Below are positions 42,986-54,810 of a stretch of 64,000 bases of DNA, piece after piece. This DNA is from Anniella stebbinsi (lineage: Eukaryota > Chordata > Lepidosauria > Squamata > Anniellidae). The stretch covers positions 71,621,002 through 71,685,001 of the forward strand of contig JARDYH010000008.1 of NCBI GenBank assembly GCA_029215795.1. The letters run 5' to 3'. Numbering within the stretch: the first letter of the stretch is position 1; each line of letters starts with the position of its first letter. The notes beneath the pieces are model-generated. The model made no database searches. It worked only from the letters and a program-made list of their open reading frames with translations, and was not told the origin of the DNA. The translations under genes were made by a program, and so were the position numbers.

Positions 42986-44799
42986 ATGACTGGTCAGCTG
43001 ACCTCCTTCTTCATGTGACTCAAATGACCAATCAGCTTTCACCTTCCTCCTCTGTATTAAATGCTCATGCTGAGATGATAAAAAGGAAGTCAGATGTTTG
43101 TTGAAGAGTGTTGGGATATGGAATAGTGTTGAAAACCTCTGGGCACCTAAGGGGGAGATTCTGTGGACTGTGCCCTCATTGCTTGACCCCAAACTCAGAG
43201 GCTTCTGAGATTCCAATGCCCTTCACTTGGGGCAACAATAAACCATATTGTTCAGAGCAAGGTTTACTTCTCAGTAACCCTGCAAAGGCTTGTGCTGCAA
43301 CAGTACAATTATCTGCAGGATTACTCAAAAGTCTTGCTCATTGAATTCAATGGGGTTTCTACCAATGGATTGTGTTTAGGATTGCAGCCATGAATTGTGT
43401 GAACAGAGAGCTGGACTTGATGGACTCTTGGTCTGATCCAGCAGGGCTCTTCTCGTGTTCTTAAATATTACCAGCGGTATTGAACCTCAGGCCTGATGGG
43501 TAAATCCAGCCCTCCAAGAGTCCTGAGATCACCATGTGCCCGTCCCCATTCACTCAACCACCACTCATTTGCTAGTTTCCTGGTGCTTACAAGGGTTCCC
43601 CCCCCCCATTCTAAATACTAGAAATACCTCTCCTATGATGTAAATCCTGGCAGAAAGAGCTTTACGCAAAACTACTTGGGTATTTCGGTGCAGCCCCTTT
43701 GGGCCTGCACACCATTGGAAAGTATCTCCCTGGAGGCTTGTCATCCCCTGCTTTTGAGATTCAGCAGTGGTCTACCAAACCCTCACAGCATTTCATAAAT
43801 GGTAACCATTGATGCCCAGTGCATATTACTGCCTGCTCTCTTTGAAGCCCATGACTGCTGAAATGATGGGCCATCGAAAGAATGACAGGCATTAGAATAC
43901 CATATGAAACCATGAACATTTTATTCGGATGCCTGAAAGATTGATATGATATAGTCAATCTGGAATCAGTATTTAGCCTCTGAACTGCAGCCAGAATGAC
44001 TCTTTTGTTTTACTGAACAAGGCAAGTTTTTCCTTCTCTGGCACAGTCATTTACAGCAGAGATAAAATCTAGCCTGCCTGGCCCTCTGAGTTTCTGCAGC
44101 TGGCCACACCCTTTTCCTTTGGCCCTGCCCCCTAACCACCAATCAGTATGTGGTATTCCAGTTTGTTCATTTACCCCCATTCTAAAAGGTTGAAGTTCTC
44201 CTAATGCTTACTTACAGGCATCAAGAGCTTTAAAGTATACTATGCTAGGATTCTTTGGCAGTTTGACCCTTTTGCCTTCGGAGAGCTTCTCCGAAATGGA
44301 ATTTGGACCTGAGTTAGAAGATTATCATGGGAAACAAAACTGTCTGCCTCAGACCCAGGAGAGCCATGGTCAGTCAAAGCTGGTAATATTAGGTGAAATG
44401 GACCAGTATATTTCAACAATACATAGAGATTAATGTTGCTGTTGGGACTCCTCTCTCCAATAAGAGATAAACCAGGCCTCAACTGCATGATTTACATAGC
44501 CAAACACATCACAAGGACAGGAAATGTTGATTGCTGTTATTTCTTCTACTCTCTCTCTTTCCTAGTATGCAATTAATAATTTGAGGTGGATTTCAAATGT
44601 TCAGTCACGCCTGGGTGTGATGAGAAGGTTAGAACGCTATCATCAAGATCTGGAATTCAGTTGCCAGGGACATTGTGGGTTTTTTTAATTGCTGTATTCA
44701 TTCTCTGACCAAGCTGCTAGCATAATGACAGATTTCTGGGCTTGGGTATGGATGCGATTTGCCTTTTGAAATGCCACACAGCAAAGGATGCAGACAATC
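42986..44799. other. intergenic repeats
   Basis: No gene. It contains a CR1 end scrap at 43385-43465 ('gatggactcttggtctgatc') and two copies of the medium-copy 'ttgaacctcag' repeat (43470-43700 and 44050-44330). Otherwise unassigned. Confidence 0.5.
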
Positions 44800-45800
44800 T
44801 TAAGTGTGTTCAGAGGAGGGCAACGAGGATGATTAGGGGTCTGTAAACAAAGCCCTTTGAGGAGAGATTGAAAGAACTAGGCATGTTTAGCCTAAAGAAG
44901 AGAAGATTGAAAGGTTGCCACACAGAGGAGGGCCAGGATCTCTTCTCGATCATCCCACAGTGCAGGACACGGAATACTGGGCTCAAGTTACAGGAAGCCA
45001 GATTCCGGCTGGACATCAGGAAAAACTTCTTGACTGTTAGAGCAGTATGACAATTGAACCAATTACCTCGGGAGGTGGTGGGCTCTCCCACTTTAGAGGC
45101 ATTCAAGAGGCAGCTGGACAGCCATCTGTCAGTCCTTTTCCAACTTCACTGGCTGCCGATCCAGGTCCGGGCCCAATTCAAAGTGCTGGTACTAACATTT
45201 AAAGCCCGAAACGGCTTGGGGCCAGGTTATCTAAAGGAACGCCTCCTCCCATATGTACCTGCCCGGACCCTAAGATCATCTACAGGGGTCCTTCTCCATG
45301 AGCCCCTGCCAAAGGAAGTGAGGCAGGTGGCCACTAGGAGGAGGACTTTCTCCGCTGTGGCACCCCGGCTGTGGAATGAGCTCCCCAGAGAGGTTCGCCT
45401 GGCGCCTACTTTGTACTCTTTTCGTCGCCAGGTGTAGACCTTTTTATTCTCCCAGTATTTTAACAGTTAAATTAACTCAATTTTAATCCTTGCTGTTTTA
45501 AATTTGTATTTTAATCTGTATTAATTCCTGCTGCTGGTTTTATTCTGGTTTTATTCTGGTTGTGTTTTTAGATTGTATGTTATTTGTTGTTTTTGGATTG
45601 TGGCTTGTTTTATATTTTTAAAATGATTTTATGGTTTTAATTTTTGTGAACCGCCCAGAGAGCTTCGGCTATAGGGCGGTATAAAAATGCAATAAATAAA
45701 TAAATAAATAAATTTATGGTGGATTCCTGCATTGAGCAGGGGGTTGGACTCAATGGCCTTATAGGCCCCTTCCAACTCTACTATTTTATGTATGTATGTA
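44800..45800 (+). mobile_element. CR1 LINE 3' end split by an L2-like insertion
   Basis: CR1 sequence from 'cagaggagggcaacgaggat' to 'gccatctgtca' (45131). It resumes at about 45718 with 'ggattcctgcattgagcagg' and ends near 45790 in a TATG repeat. The short coding remnant reads '...[15 protein letters not shown]'. Confidence 0.85.
45132..45717 (+). mobile_element. L2-like LINE 3' end nested in CR1
   Basis: An open frame encodes the RT C-terminal region 'LHWLPIQVRAQFKVLVLTFK' ... 'RTFSAVAPRLWNELPREV', ending at 45437. A 3' UTR follows with the 'cccagagagcttcggctata' hairpin and an AAATAAAT tail. This is the best preserved copy of this family here. Related tails are at 5249-5560, 24905-25190, 46975-47206 and 63470-63665. 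Confidence 0.85.
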
Positions 45801-46974
45801 TGTATGTATGTAATTACACCTCTTGTAAATGCCTAATAGCAAGTTGCTCGTGTTCTCCACTTCATTCGTGGCAATGTTTGGGATGCAGCTGTTTAGGTTT
45901 TTACCCTTTGTCTCAAATTCTCTGATAGCAACTTGCTTCGATGCTTCTTTTCTTTCATTTTGAAGACAGACACACTTTTAGAATTAGTCTGCATTGAGGG
46001 CCCTACCCCTCTTCTAAACTCTGGTAGTGACCTACTTGGATGCTTCTTTTCTTTCAGTTTTAAAATGAATATTTTTAAACTTACCCAATTCTTTTGGCTA
46101 AAGGTGGCAGACATTGAACCTGGCCTCTTTTTCACGTAAAACAGGAACTCCAACACAGAACTATAATCTGTTCTGTTTCCTTCATTCCTTCCCTCCATCT
46201 TTTGTGGAAGCTGGCTGCTGCTTAGACAATTGATTTTGATGATGATGTTTAGAATCTCTAGACATGGTAGGGAAGAAAAACAGGCTTTGCACACAGCAAA
46301 TAGCAATTTGTTCATGCTCAGGGGTGCTCTTTTTGTTAGCATCTCATATATTCCAGAGATGAGCCTTGACACTGTCAGTATATTCTGGGGCTCACTGCCC
46401 TGGCTCACATCTTTGCCCTACATCAGCTCTGCATTCAGCTGGCCATGTCCCTGATTAAGCAGGTTCTACAGGGGACAATTATTCAAGATTTGTGAGAACA
46501 ATAGATCATCCTCAGACAGGAGAAACCTGTCCGTCAACTTCTGCTGTACCTCTTCTTCTAAATACCTCCCTCATTACCATGGCATGATTTCCCAGAGGGG
46601 CAGAACCAATCCTCTCTCACGAATAATCCAGTTTTTCCACTATGTGCTCCATAGGACAAATCAGCAGAAAACAGCCTCTTGTAACAGAGAGAGTATTAGA
46701 TGCAGCTCTTACAGAAGGACTTCCCCAGGTGGGTGTTAGTAGCAACACGGCACAGAACAATGCGATCTTTGAGGGATGGAGGAAGAAAAAGAGGAAGGCA
46801 ATCCACTTCCTTTTAGAGGACATCCGAAGCCTAGCTTCCACTCCAGTCTCCTGACAGTCTCAAAATAATTCACAATATCTCCTGGGCTGCATAAAACCTG
46901 TGTCCTGAAATTTTGGGGATGGGAGCGCAAAAGATGTACATGTCCGTCAACTTGGTTTCTCTCCGTTCACTCCT
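45801..46974. other. intergenic, internal duplication only
   Basis: No gene. Two similar blocks (about 45911-45975 and 46018-46085) share 'gatgcttcttttctttca'. Otherwise nothing recognised. Confidence 0.45.
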
Positions 46975-47206
46975 AGACTTTCCTCTTCTCTTAGGCATTT
47001 AGCAATATCTGATGAGCCTGAGTTTGTTTTATTTTTAGGTTTATAGCTTTTTAAAGTTATCACAGTGATTTTAAATGTATGTGTATATTATGTGTTTTAA
47101 TTTTTGTATGTTGTTTTTAATTGTTTTAATCTTATGTAAACCGCCCAGAGAGCTTCGGCTATGGGGCAGTATACAAACGTAATAAAATAAATAAATAAAT
47201 CTGAAA
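46975..47206 (+). mobile_element. L2-like LINE 3' tail
   Basis: 'ggcatttagcaatatctgat', an AT-rich block, the 'cccagagagcttcggctatg' hairpin and an AATAAATAAAT end. Confidence 0.8.
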
Positions 47207-48192
47207 ATGTGAGAATTTCTCCAGTCTTAAATTCTATTGGTTACTATTTTTTTCTTTAAAAACAAAAGAAAGAAAGAAAGAAAATGCATGAGTCTGTTGG
47301 TATTCATCTTTTTTCCTGATCTACATATTTTTGGCAATTCTATCATGCTGTTTTGCACTTTTATTCATTTATTTATTATTCCTTGCAATTCTATGCCTGT
47401 ATACTTTTGATTTTTAGTCATTGGAGAATATCATGGCAAAATTTTAAAAAGGGTAAATTTCAACTGGTTTCAGTTTGCATAGTAATTCAAAAGTATAACA
47501 TTGAGTAAGTCTGCAGTGAAATTTCTCCCCTATCTCTAGTAGCAGCCCCTCTTCTGATGTGAATGGTAAAAACCACATCCAGGCAGGTAACCATTTCTAT
47601 GGGCATCCAGAAGTACATCAAACCCTGCTGCATATGGAAATAGGAGGATTTCGTATTTGTTTTGTTTGTTTTTTGTTCACAAATTATGTGAGCATGCCCT
47701 GTTTGGAGCCATGAACATGAGCATGTGTCCACCAAAAATGTTCGCAAATTGCTGAACATCCTCAATCTAACCCCAACATCCTAATTTGTGCAAATTTCCC
47801 CTTGCAGACTGAAAGCCCTGCTTTAATACATGGGGCAAAGTTGTGCAAATGAGGACATTTGTGCACATTTGGGGGAAGCTTACATAAATTTGACCTTTGA
47901 TCACTACTCAATTTGCGCAATCTTGCTATTCATGCACAGTGAGCCGTGGTCCCAGACCCAAGCAGGAATCGAGCACAAGATAAGCAGTGAGATGACATAT
48001 GGAGCATTGTCCATCAGACCAAGCATGCTGTTTTTCAACAGATGCAAACTGATGCCTCTGTGATGCCCATAAGCTGTTATAAATGCAATAGCACCCTGTT
48101 GATGTTTTTACCCAGTGACAGGTGTTCAGCGGTAGACAGACTCTGAAGCAGGATGTTCCACTTCTCCATCATATCCTCTAGCCAAGGAGAGA
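47207..48192. other. intergenic, nothing recognised
   Basis: Only a short (AAAG)n run near 47265-47282. No gene. Confidence 0.45.
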
Positions 48193-48198
48193 GTCATC

Positions 48199-48768
48199 TG
48201 TTGTGACTAGGCCTGCTGCCTTAGACTGGGTGAAGGAGTTTCTGGCGATCAATCAGAAAAAGATTCTGAAGCAGAAGATACAGTGCCAGAAACATACCAG
48301 TCTACATGTGAAGTGGGGAAGGTGATTCTCACAGGGTCTTTGCCAGCTGGGGATGAACCTTCGCCAGACCTTATCACTGAAAATGTTAACAACACACAGT
48401 CTGTGAGAAATCATTGTTTTTCAGAGGGGGAGGGCACTTCAAGGCTAGATCCCAGAGTCTGCCGTAGACTCAAATGGGCAGAGCTAAAGGAAGGTGAGAG
48501 AAGATTGGCCCAGTTAGCATCTCGCTGAAGACTTCTTCAGAACCAGACTCCTTGAAGTTAAAGCATTCTGGGAAAAGGCTTTCCCTTTTTTCTTAAAAGG
48601 ACAATTCTCTTGCTTAGTTTGCATAGTTTTGCCTAGAAGAAAGTTCCTAAAGGTTAGACTTCTCTTTAGGTGGGAGGAGATGTTTATTGACTGAATAAAG
48701 CTTTGTGGATTACGTGGCAGTCCTCTTTATTGTCTCCCAATAAGGTGGGAGATTTTGGGGAACACAAT
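48199..48768 (+). mobile_element. solo-LTR-like element with internal reading frame (second copy)
   Basis: Starts TGTTGTG and ends ACACAAT, flanked by a perfect 6-bp duplication GTCATC (48193-48198 and 48769-48774). It has AATAAA near 48693. It contains an open frame ending at 48528. Its first half is acidic ('SEKDSEAED', before 'DEPSPDL') and its end is basic ('RRLKWAELKEGERRLAQLAS'), parallel to the frame in 4716-5243. No gag/pol nearby. Confidence 0.7.
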
Positions 48769-48929
48769 GTCATCCTCCATGAATGTGTCAATCCATCAAA
48801 TCCAGCAGCTTCTGACAGCAGCCAACCAGATTCCTCCATGACACTAACAAGCGAGACCCTCTGTTCTGTATGTCTATATAAACATATTTTTGGCAAGAAC
48901 AAAAAAAAAATAGATTGTGCAGCTCTACA

Positions 48930-49530
48930 GAGGGGAATGTCTGGCTTGGCAGTAGTACATGTAAAAGTGATCTTGGGATTGTAGTCAATCACAAGGTGAC
49001 CATGAGCCAGATGTATGATGCAGTTGCAAAAAAGACTAATATGATCTTAACTGCATTAATATAACTGTCAGCTCAAAGTCGTGGGACATCATAGTACCAT
49101 TTTATTCTGCACTAATCAGACTTCTTATGGGGTACTGTATCAAGTTCTGGGTGTTGCACCTTAATGAGGATATAGACACATTGGAGCAGGCTCAGAGGAA
49201 GCTTGCAAAGATGGCCAGAGAACTATAAAACATGTCTGCAGAGAAAAGTATCAAAGAAATAGGAAGGTTTAGCCAGGTGAAGAAAAGTGTAACAGAGTGG
49301 GTGATAGCACTCTTCAAATCTATGAAGGACAATCACAAAGAAGACTTGTTATCCACTGTCCCAGAGAGCAGGGAAGGATCTAATTGGCTCAGGTGAGAAG
49401 GGGTAGATTTTGGTTGAATGGTAAGAGCAGTTGATGGTAAGAGCAATTCAACATTGGAACCAACTACCTAGATGGGTGGTGGGCTCTTCCTTTCTTGGGG
49501 TCTCCTAGCAGAGGCAGGACTTCTCATTTC
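48930..49530 (+). mobile_element. old CR1-type LINE fragment
   Basis: Remnants of the RT end ('gatcttgggattgtagtc', 'gccagatgtatgatgc', 'ttctgggtgttgcacctta') and 3' part ('caattcaacattggaacc', 'ggtgggctcttcc') in correct order. Many substitutions and stops. Confidence 0.7.
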
Positions 49531-50704
49531 TTGGGGTCTGATTTGGCTGTGGATTTCCTGTATGGGGCAGGAAGATGGACAAGGTCACCACTCTGTGATC
49601 CCACATTTCTACTTTCTTATATGTTTTAAATGCCAGCAATTCCTTACCAGCAAGCCATTAACATTTCTACCCATACATAGGAAGTTCATCAGCACCACCT
49701 GGTGGAAACATTGGCTCTTTGGTCTTCCAGTGCCCAATTCCCGTTTGCAAATCGGAAAATTCTGGAAATTGAACAGAGATCAAATGTGAGATATGCTCAA
49801 GTTTAACTAAAGTGGGACTGATTCAGTCTACGGGAGAAAGTAGTGCAAATTACAACATTTGTGAAAATGTAGGAAATCTGCGCAAATTGAACATGAAAGC
49901 ATGTTCAGGAATCTACTAACATTTTCAACGGACAGGTCCTCACATGCACATTTAGAGTTATGAACTGGGCAGACTTGCAAGTTTTGAAATCAAAATCAAA
50001 TTTCTCATACATCCCTACCTTTAGCCTAGCATCGTTTTTCGAACAGTGGCCAATCAGGTGCTTCCAGGAAGGCCCACAATCAGGTTCTGAAGCTAACATT
50101 CCCTGCATTTTTTATCCCCAGCACATGGTGTTCATAGGTAGTCTGCTGGCAACTGAATGTAATGCAATGTGGTGGTTAGATTTGCATTTTCACTTTGCTT
50201 CATTCATTTGGATCTTTCTGAAAGGGCAGAGATGGCAGCCAGGACTCTCCCTTGAGATATAAATTTGTAAGTTCTTCTTGAGGTGTGTGCACAGAAAAAT
50301 AAATCACTCTGGAACCCAAGGGATGGGTTCCCTTCCTATGAAATGAAGTGATCAGCAGTTAACTAAGATAGAGGGGTATACATGACCCCTTCCACATGTT
50401 GAATAAACATGAAGAGTGGGCCATGGGCCCCTATGGGCTGGTTCTAGCTCTTCCAATCATCACAAATAGCCAACAAACTTGTTCAACAAATGTCCATTGG
50501 AAGTTTGCAGGAAGGGCATCCCCACACAAAGAGATGTATGTACACAGTATTCCTGCCAGTGGATGTAGAGATAAGCAAATCTGTCAGTTTTGATTTCTCC
50601 TGCATTCACATTTGTAAGATCTCAAGCATTTTCTCTCCCAAATATGAAGAACTCTGTGAATGTTGGTAAATTCTTATCAAAAACAACATGAAACTAAATT
50701 GTAC
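49531..50704. other. intergenic, nothing recognised
   Basis: No gene, promoter or clear repeat. Confidence 0.45.
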
Positions 50705-50960
50705 ACCTCTATCATGTCTCCCCTTACCTTCCTTTTTTCCATGGTAAACAATCCCAACTGTTGTAACTTTACCTCATAGGACAGATGCTCCAGCCCCTTG
50801 ATCATTTTAGTTGCCCTTTTCTGCACTTTTTCCAGCTCTATAATATCTTTTTAGGTGTGGTGACCAAAACTGCGCACAGTATTCTAAGTGTGGTCACACA
50901 TAGATTTGTATAAAGGTAATATGATACTGGCAGTATACTTCTTCTGCCTTGGACATGGAT
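50705..50960 (-). mobile_element. CR1/L3-type LINE fragment
   Basis: In reverse it reads the conserved region ending in 'tatttgtgtgacc'-like words, seen here as 'atgtctccccttacctt' and 'ggtgtggtgaccaaaactg'. Such phrases belong to CR1/L3 3' ends. Confidence 0.55.
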
Positions 50961-51241
50961 ATCCCATGTGAGTCCTGTTATTCCCTCTGCATGTTCATTC
51001 AATGCGGGGGGGGGGGTATTTTTACACACTTTATCTAACACTCATTCTACTAGCAGTAATTCCTTAAGTGCTCACTAGTAGAAATGCACACTTGCGGGGC
51101 TTCTTGTATCCCATGGTAAGAACCGTCTCTAAATTCCTAGTGAAATTCCCCCTCAAAAGTCAAATGATGCTCCACAAGTCCATGTGATCCATGGGGGAGG
51201 GGGACAAATGAAACAAGATTATTCTTGGATGCAACAAAGTC

Positions 51242-51247
51242 TTTAAT
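51242..51247 (-). terminator. candidate poly(A) signal of gene F (ATTAAA)
   Basis: ATTAAA on the minus strand about 520 nt after the stop codon of gene F. No closer canonical hexamer was noticed. Confidence 0.5.
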
Positions 51248-51768
51248 GAGAAAGAGGAAGAAAAGGAAGGATGGAGCCTGTGCAAACTGGACCAATTACA
51301 GATGCCAAAGAATGCAACACGGACCACTGAAAGAGCAAGCATTACACATCTTCTGTGCAGAGGTAGACATTGCAAACAGAAAGCTGATACATCATTATGG
51401 ACCAATACAAAGACAACTTGTTCCATCTCTGATATACTCCTTGGACTTGTGAGCCGGGTATCCTAAAGTCAAGCACAAATTTGTGTCTATCCTAAAGGAG
51501 GTTAAGGCATCACAATAAGTTGGAATACAAGGTGATCGGTGGAGCCAGAAAACAGGAATCCTTAGCTAGATATGAGCATGGAGAGATGTACCAGCAAAGG
51601 GAATCAAGGAAGGGTTTGCAGAAGTGCTGAGCGTCCACAAATACCTCCAGTTTCACAATGAGGTCTATGAGTTGCTCTGCATTTCTGAACGCTGCGTCCA
51701 TTCATTCAGGAAAGGGCTGGGATGTCCATTCTTCTTTCTTGGATGGTCTGTCAAGGATTCTTCTGAGC

Positions 51769-52005
51769 TTAACATGGCCAGGAGTAGGGTCTACAGCAAC
51801 TTCCACATCTTCGGGGCCACCAGGGGTCACACACACCTTGGTACCCATAGCCTGAACCCCATCCCAATCCGTAACTGCCGCCATAGCCCCAACCACAAGG
51901 ATTGTAACACTGGTAGGGATAACGGGGTCTGCAACAGTAAGGATAACAGCAGAAAGAGTCAACGTTTGAGAGATCACTGCTGTCAGTGTCGTGGGCCAGT
52001 GACAT
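51769..52005 (-). CDS. Gene F: Tyr/Trp/Cys/Gly-rich small epidermal-type protein, 78 aa
   Basis: The short acidic N-terminus (MSLAHDTDSSDLSN) is followed by a Cys-Cys/Pro/Tyr-rich part (FCCYPYCCRPRYPYQCYNPC). A Gly-Tyr-Trp stretch (GWGYGGSYGLGWGSGYGY) follows, and the Cys-rich end finishes SWPC. It has about 11 Cys, 10 Tyr and 5 Trp in 78 residues. No known domain. I do not recognise the exact gene. The composition and two-exon layout fit the Tyr/Trp/Cys-rich small proteins of the reptile EDC. The acceptor is TTTCAG (exon 2 starts at 52026), with the ATG 21 bases downstream. Exon 1 is at 54351-~54390 and the intron about 2.3 kb. It runs opposite to E. An open frame on the other strand over this region is a shadow. 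Expression data would settle it. Confidence 0.62.
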   Translation of the reverse strand: MSLAHDTDSSDLSNVDSFCCYPYCCRPRYPYQCYNPCGWGYGGSYGLGWGSGYGYQGVCDPWWPRRCGSCCRPYSWPC

Positions 52006-52026
52006 CTTGGATCAGAGAAGGTAGTT

Positions 52027-54350
52027 CTGAAATGAGACAATTTGGTAGAATGATTATACCACACAACTACTGGTTTACAACAAAGAGAGAGCCCAACATT
52101 TGGTTAGATCTTTATTGTGGAGGTCCCCAACATTTTGATGTTGGTGGACATATTTGAATGTTGAAAGAGTCTTGTGGGTACTCTCACAAAATGCCTGCCA
52201 TGGAGCAGAGTTGCCAATTCATAAAAAGCCTGCATGATGGGCATTTTCAGCTTCAAAACACTCAAATGAGCAGGGCTAAGAAGAAAGGAGTAACTTGCTC
52301 AAGAACCTCAGTACAAGGCAGAGATGGATCTAAGTTCCAAAACAGAAATACAATTCTTTAGAACCCAAACTAATATGATGGGGGCCATTGCAACATGCCA
52401 GCCTCTCTGCTAAGAAGTATCATCAAAACAAACATTAAGAAATAAACTAGAAATCAGGAGATGCAGGGAGCCTGGTGAGCACCAGCAGGGGTGCAGATGG
52501 GCACATTGGTACTCATGAGTACCATATTGGATACCATGGAGAGTAAACCTATGGGTCCCTCAGCAAGCGCTGTGCAAATTCAGCAATCCCACCATTATGG
52601 ATGTCCGAACAAGTGATGATTGAGCTTTTCAAGATTCTTCAAACATCAGCTCTCCGCTTTTCTCTACAATTTGCATTTGCTCGCATTTCCAGTGGCTGTT
52701 CATTTTGCACAAATGGGAAAATTGTGCAAACTTAGCAGCTATCCAATGGGAATGTTGAAAAAGGCATACTCAGATTTCTACAAATTTTAAAATTCGCACA
52801 TATTTCTCCCATGGGCTAAGGCCTGGGTGACCAAAATGTTAGAAATTTTGATAAAGTGCATTTTTTTTCAAAAAAAAATAGCAAATTTTGAGAGAGTTGC
52901 AAATTTTGAGAAAGTTGCAAATTTTTTCAAGTATATATTTTGAAAACACTAATTTGAACATTTGTAAACATTTTCAGACTAAATGCATCCCCGTTTGCAT
53001 TCACATTCAGGATGGCAAATAGGGCAAGCTGAGTATCCTGAACTAGCAAGTTTCTGACCTTTAATGAAATTTGTATGTGAAAGATGCTGATGACATTGCA
53101 AGACTGGAAACCTGGGGAGAGAGTTCTGTAGGGTTTGCATTTCTTTGAGTTGTGAAGCTTCCTGTATCCCATGGTAAGAACAGTTTCTCAATACTTATTT
53201 TAAATGAAATGTTGAATATGTTTGTATGGTATGTATTTAAGGCAGGAAAATTAGTCCAAATACCCTGATCCTAAATATACAGGCCACAACTGAGTGGGCT
53301 GGTACACAAGACCAGAAACAATTTGTCCTTCTTTGTGCACAAATATTTCATGTGGACTGATTCACTGAATCTGCAGTTTTGGTGATGTTCCATGGCAATT
53401 ATGTTGAGATGTTCTGAACATTTCCCCAAATGAATGTCTTTGAAAATTGTGCATGTGTTCTTGCATGCCCATGTATGAAAGGGCTGTGGCTAGAACCCAT
53501 CCTTGGTATGTAGAACATCATACATGTAGAACAGGTCCAATCCCTGGTGTCTCCAGGTTGGGCTGGAAAAACTATTGCCTAAAATCCTGGAGAGACTGCC
53601 AGTCAGTGTCAACAATAAAAGACTTGATCAACCCGTGGTCTGATCTGCTATAAAGCAATTTCTTATTTTCTTTCTGTATCTATGCAGGAGGACCTTCCAA
53701 ATTTGCCTAGACATTTTTTTCTAAACAATACTGAGTTTTGAATATTGCCCACTGCATGGAACCCTTCCTCAACCAGACTAGTATCTCAACAGGACATTCA
53801 TGGAATCATAAAACTGGAGGAGGGTCTTTTACACCATTTACTCCATACCCCTGATCAGTGCAAGAAATTCAGTCCTAGATTATCCACAAGAGGTGGACTG
53901 CCCAGGATCTACTTGAAGACCTCCAGTAAGAGGGAACCAACCCACCGCCATAAATCCTTGATTCCATTTTTGCAATCCTCTGACCATAGAGACATTTCTC
54001 CTAGTGTTAAACTGAAAGCAAGCCTGCTGTAACTTAGGCACAATAGATCTCACAGCACCAGTGTGAGGCATCAGTCATTACAGCACAAATGTACTCATAT
54101 GTGCTTTCTGTGGGTCCCAGGTAGGGAAATGTAGATGGAATATCATTGAAAAAGGCATCCATCTTATTGAAACTCTGTTTGATGTTCCGCTTCTCCAGTA
54201 TATAGTCCAACGAAGAATCTGTAAATTTCCCATGAATTTTAGCTCCAAGTAAAATATAGCCCAAAAAATATCTGGTTAGTCTTATATTTAAGAATGCACA
54301 GAGCAAAGGCTCATGCATAGTATAAATCCCATGCATGAAATAAGACTTAC
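52027..54350 (-). other. intron 1 of gene F
   Basis: Non-coding on both strands as far as I can see. It contains short A/T-rich internal repeats near 52860-52930 ('agttgcaaattttgag' twice) and a 30-bp word near 53155-53185 that recurs at 51100-51130. Confidence 0.5.
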
Positions 54351-54390
54351 CTGGTTTTCTAAGGAGCCAAGAGGATGTTTTCTGAGTATA
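54351..54390 (-). other. non-coding exon 1 of gene F
   Basis: On the minus strand the leader ends 'ttagaaaaccag' before the donor GTAAGTC (GT at 54350-54349). The start is estimated from the TATA box. Confidence 0.6.
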
Positions 54391-54413
54391 GAATGCTTCA
54401 GCAGCAGACAACT

Positions 54414-54422
54414 CTTTTTATA
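54414..54422 (-). promoter_or_regulatory. TATA box of gene F
   Basis: TATAAAAAG on the minus strand, about 65 bp upstream of the donor, the same distance as in the other genes. No exact AP-1 site was noticed nearby. Confidence 0.6.
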
Positions 54423-54810
54423 TGGTTTGGAGGTGCATGTGAAGGAAGTAATACTTGCACAATTCCAGTAACTCAAAATTAATTATCCAACCATTTTGCC
54501 AGACTTGCAAGGACTTAATTGGAATGCCTTAATTGTTTAGCTTCCCTTTATTAGGTGGTAATGTTCATTTTCACCCAGCTTCCACTTCAAATGGGATGTA
54601 TATTGATGCCCTAGAGAAGGGACTGAGGGTTGAGAAATGCATATCTCTGAGTGACCATGATCCTCTTTTGAGTGGGACATCCACACACACACATCCACAA
54701 AGTACATTTTCAAATGTTATAGTTACCAAGCTAATGGCAGCATTTAACTATTATTTAAGTATCACCTCATGACACAGAACCATGTCATTCAAAACAAAGG
54801 CAAATTAATA
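54423..54810. other. upstream region of gene F
   Basis: No gene; a short CACACACAC run near 54690. Nothing else supported. Confidence 0.4.

Noticed and set aside
45054..45437. 127-codon frame as a host gene
   Set aside because: It is the C-terminal end of an L2-like reverse transcriptase joined to a CR1 3' UTR piece.
51624..52157. 177-codon plus-strand frame opposite gene F
   Set aside because: It is antisense to the Cys/Tyr-rich frame, which has promoter, splice sites and compositional bias. The plus frame has none of these.
54034..54411. 125-codon minus-strand frame containing exon 1 of gene F
   Set aside because: It starts in the leader and runs through the donor into the intron. The splice donor and downstream coding exon explain the locus better.
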